Assembly (NCBI GenBank): GCA_036386395.1
Contig: DASVVU010000021.1
Coordinates: 1-7,614, forward strand
Reading direction: 5' to 3'
Length of the DNA: 7,614 nucleotides
Source: JAJKJG01 sp036386395
GTDB lineage: Bacteria; Pseudomonadota; Alphaproteobacteria; Rhizobiales; Beijerinckiaceae
Shown here: positions 6,010-7,614 of the stretch, piece after piece
Layout of the letters: each line of letters starts with the position of its first letter
How positions within the stretch are numbered: the stretch's first letter is position 1
The notes under the pieces: generated by a model
Told to the model about the DNA's origin: nothing
The model's input: only the letters and a program-made list of their open reading frames with translations
Databases searched by the model: none
Position numbers and translations under genes: made by a program

Positions 6010-7352
6010 TTTCCTCTTTCTTGACCTCTCCCCTGGTAAGAAATGCCGGGCCCGCCGCCGCGGCGACGCGGCGGTTCCCGTTCGGACGCCTGCCGGTGCA
6101 CGCCACGCACGCATTCCACCGCGCTTCCGCGCTCCCGCTGCCCTCCGATGCGGCCAGGCGCGCCGAGCCGCGCGCCGGCGGCATCGCAACCGAGATCGTC
6201 GACGCCGCCGCCTTCGCGGCGCTCGGTCAGGCATGGCGCGACCTCGTCGGGGCCGCCGCCGAGACGAACGTCTTCATGGAGCCGGCCGTGCTCGTCGCGG
6301 CCCAGGCCGCGGAGCCCGGCACGCCGATCAAGGTCCTCCTCGCCTGGCGCTCCGCCCCCTCCGGCCGGGAGCTGGCCGGCAGGGAATTGGCAGGGGCTTG
6401 GGCCTTCGCCGTGACCGGCGGCCTCGTGCCCCGCCTCCAGGCGCCGGCCGCCCCGCTCGCGGCGCTCGCGAGTCCGGTGGTGCGGGCCGACTGTATCGAG
6501 CCGGTGCTGGAGAGCTTTTTCGCCGCGCTCGCGGCGAGCCCCCTGCCGAAGATCCTCGAGCTCAAGGCCATGCCGGACGAGGGCCCGATCCGCGACGCCC
6601 TCGGCCGCGTCGTGGCGCGGCGCCGGTGCGACAACATCGTCGAGGAGCGCCGCCGCCGCGCGGTGCTGCGCTCCGACCTCGACGGTTCCGCCTACCTCGA
6701 GCTCTCGGTCTCCGGCAGCCGGCGGCGCAAGCTGCGGCAACTCCGCTCCCGCCTCGGGCGCCAGGGCGAGGTTTCTTATCGGCGCGCCACCGATCCCGAG
6801 GCCGTCGCCGTCGCGACCGAGGACTTCCTGGCGCTGGAAGCGCGCGGCTGGAAGGGCCGCCGCGGCACGGCCCTCGCCTCCGACAGGCGCCTCGCCGACT
6901 TCACCCGGGAGGCCGTGACGGGGCTCGCGAAGGACGGCCTCGCCTCGGTCTCGTGGCTCGCCCTCGACGGGCGCCCGGTCAGCATGGGCGTGGTCCTGCG
7001 CTCGGGCGCCACCGCCTCGACCTGGAAGATCGCCTACGACGAGGAGGCGGCGCCGTTCTCGCCGGGCTATCTCCTGGCGCTGGAGGACACGGCCGCCTTC
7101 CTCGCCGATCCGGCGATCGCCGAGGTCGATTCCTGCGCCAGCGCCGAGTTCGGCATCATGGCGGAGGTGTGGCGCGAGCGCCGCGCCGTCGCCGACGTCC
7201 ACCTCGACGTCCGCCCCGGCCCCTCGCTGCGCTTCCGCGCCGCCATGCTCCTCCTCGCTACCGCCGACCTCCTGCCGCGCATCCGCCGCCGCCTGCGCGC
7301 CCGCGAGCAGCTCCGGCGCTTCTATTACCGGGTGAGGCGGCTGCGGCCTTAA
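6006..7352 (+). CDS. GNAT-fold acyltransferase, CelD/BcsL-like (Acetyltransf_6)
   Basis: This is likely an acyl-CoA (or possibly aminoacyl/peptidyl) transferase of the group named after the cellulose-biosynthesis protein CelD/BcsL, often found in polysaccharide loci. The substrate is unknown. The 448-residue product has an Ala/Arg-rich N-terminal 60 residues, a first degenerate GNAT-like half (about 62-200), and a second half with the diagnostic basic block SRRRKLRQLRSRLGRQGEV (238-256), FLALEARGWKGRRGTAL (274-290), a substrate/CoA-binding strand region (SVSWLALDGRPVSMGVV, 314-330), FSPGYLLALED (351-361) and EVDSCASAE (373-381). The C-terminus is very basic (RIRRRLRAREQLRR, about 425-438). 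GTG 6006 is chosen because it forms a GTGA overlap with the upstream stop and has GAGG 8 nt upstream. GTG 6096 would remove 30 poorly conserved-looking residues and cannot be excluded. A near-tandem GRELA pair sits at residues 120-129. By position it may decorate the glycan made by the neighbouring enzymes; this is inference. Confidence 0.85.
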   Translation: MISSFLTSPLVRNAGPAAAATRRFPFGRLPVHATHAFHRASALPLPSDAARRAEPRAGGIATEIVDAAAFAALGQAWRDLVGAAAETNVFMEPAVLVAAQAAEPGTPIKVLLAWRSAPSGRELAGRELAGAWAFAVTGGLVPRLQAPAAPLAALASPVVRADCIEPVLESFFAALAASPLPKILELKAMPDEGPIRDALGRVVARRRCDNIVEERRRRAVLRSDLDGSAYLELSVSGSRRRKLRQLRSRLGRQGEVSYRRATDPEAVAVATEDFLALEARGWKGRRGTALASDRRLADFTREAVTGLAKDGLASVSWLALDGRPVSMGVVLRSGATASTWKIAYDEEAAPFSPGYLLALEDTAAFLADPAIAEVDSCASAEFGIMAEVWRERRAVADVHLDVRPGPSLRFRAAMLLLATADLLPRIRRRLRAREQLRRFYYRVRRLRP

Positions 7353-7415
7353 GCGTTCCCTCCCCCTTGCGGGGAGGGCGGACTCGGCGAAGCCGAGCCG
7401 GGTGGGGGTCGCGGG
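7353..7415. repeat. Palindromic repeat, left copy of an inverted pair
   Basis: It starts on the first base after the GNAT stop codon. It holds two perfect hairpins: CCCTCCCC (7358-7365) with GGGGAGGG (7371-7378) around a 5-nt loop, and CTCGGC (7383-7388) with GCCGAG (7392-7397) around GAA. It ends in GGGTGGGGGTCGC. Apart from one end indel, a short mismatch and two 2-bp stem indels, it matches the reverse complement of 7491-7558. The CCCTCCCCCTTGCGGGGAGGG type is one I recall as frequent between genes in Methylobacterium and other Rhizobiales. It may act as a transcript end or 3' stabiliser, though no T-run follows. Confidence 0.85.
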
Positions 7416-7490
7416 CATAGAGCGCCGCATCTGTAACAAGGGCGCCCTGTATCAGCCGCAGGGCCATGACCAGATAGGTCTTGGATTCGA
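7416..7490. other. 75-bp spacer between the inverted repeat copies
   Basis: It contains no recognisable gene. An internal hairpin pairs GCCCTG (7444-7449) with CAGGGC (7459-7464) around 9 nt, and a small GACC/GGTC dyad follows. It is less G/C-extreme than the arms. On the minus strand it is open without a stop in the frame that also reads through both arms. It looks like the core of a composite palindromic element rather than unrelated intergenic DNA, which is inference. Confidence 0.45.
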
Positions 7491-7558
7491 CCCTGCGACC
7501 CCCACCCCGCTCGGGGCTTCGCCCCGAGTCGGCCCTCCCCGCAAGGGGGAGGGAAGCG
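7491..7558. repeat. Palindromic repeat, right copy of an inverted pair
   Basis: This is an inverted copy of 7353-7415. It has CTCGGGGC (7510-7517) paired with GCCCCGAG (7521-7528) around TTC, and CCCTCCCC (7533-7540) paired with GGGGAGGG (7546-7553) around GCAAG. The first stem is 8 bp here against 6 bp in the left copy, because two extra G:C pairs are present on both sides. The final 56 bases of the window (7559-7614) show no feature I can support. Confidence 0.85.
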
Positions 7559-7614
7559 CCCCGTCCCATTCCGGCACAGAATCCCTGGCCCTGAACCTGC
7601 ACCTCCGGCTCACC

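Noticed and set aside
6021..6045. TTGACC followed by TAAGAA as a promoter for the GNAT gene
   Set aside because: The boxes are only 10 bp apart, too close for a sigma-70 promoter, and the gene overlaps the one upstream.
5928..7439. Long minus-strand frame (503 codons) opposite the GNAT gene
   Set aside because: It has repetitive Gly/Ala/Arg/Glu composition typical of antisense frames in GC-rich coding DNA, while the plus strand gives clear Acetyltransf_6 motifs.
7353..7558. CRISPR array or tRNA/attachment site
   Set aside because: There are only two copies, inverted rather than direct, with one 75-bp spacer; no cloverleaf or integrase is present.

Overview
The window is very GC-rich, with strong G/C preference at third codon positions and frequent GTG starts. 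It also carries palindromic intergenic repeats of a kind I recall from Rhizobiales. Together these suggest an alphaproteobacterium of the order Rhizobiales/Hyphomicrobiales, perhaps Methylobacteriaceae. The family-level guess rests on recalled repeat motifs and protein style, not on a search. The window reads as chromosomal DNA, with no transposase, phage or plasmid genes.

Layout. (1) Positions 1-2310, + strand: the C-terminal three quarters of an RND (HAE1) efflux permease of the MdtB/MdtC type; its start lies left of the window. (2) 2311-2462: a convergent intergenic gap holding a two-hairpin palindromic repeat whose last base is the first base of the next gene's stop codon. (3) 2463-3890, - strand: a polytopic polyprenyl-phosphate sugar-1-phosphate transferase (WcaJ/Bac_transf type), which initiates a lipid-linked glycan. 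(4) 3891-4004: a short divergent intergenic region with a 6-bp dyad. (5) 4005-7352, + strand: a tight three-gene set with overlapping stops and starts. It holds a GT4 (GT-B fold) glycosyltransferase, a WecG/TagA/CpsF (GT26) glycosyltransferase and a CelD/BcsL-type GNAT acyltransferase. (6) 7353-7558: two inverted copies of a palindromic repeat around a 75-bp spacer, starting on the base after the last stop codon. (7) 7559-7614: nothing recognisable.

How the genes may work together (inference). The minus-strand transferase would load a first sugar-1-phosphate onto undecaprenyl phosphate at the inner membrane. The divergent GT4 and GT26 enzymes would extend the glycan on the cytoplasmic face, and the GNAT-type protein could acylate or otherwise modify a precursor. 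This looks like part of an exopolysaccharide or capsule locus. No flippase (Wzx), polymerase (Wzy) or export genes (Wza/Wzc) are visible, so they must lie elsewhere. The RND pump is convergent to this locus and probably unrelated to it.

I found no clear evidence of a new biological system. The least ordinary features are the two palindromic repeats fused to stop codons, one with paired stem-length variation between its two copies, and the chain of GTG starts in the glycosylation operon.
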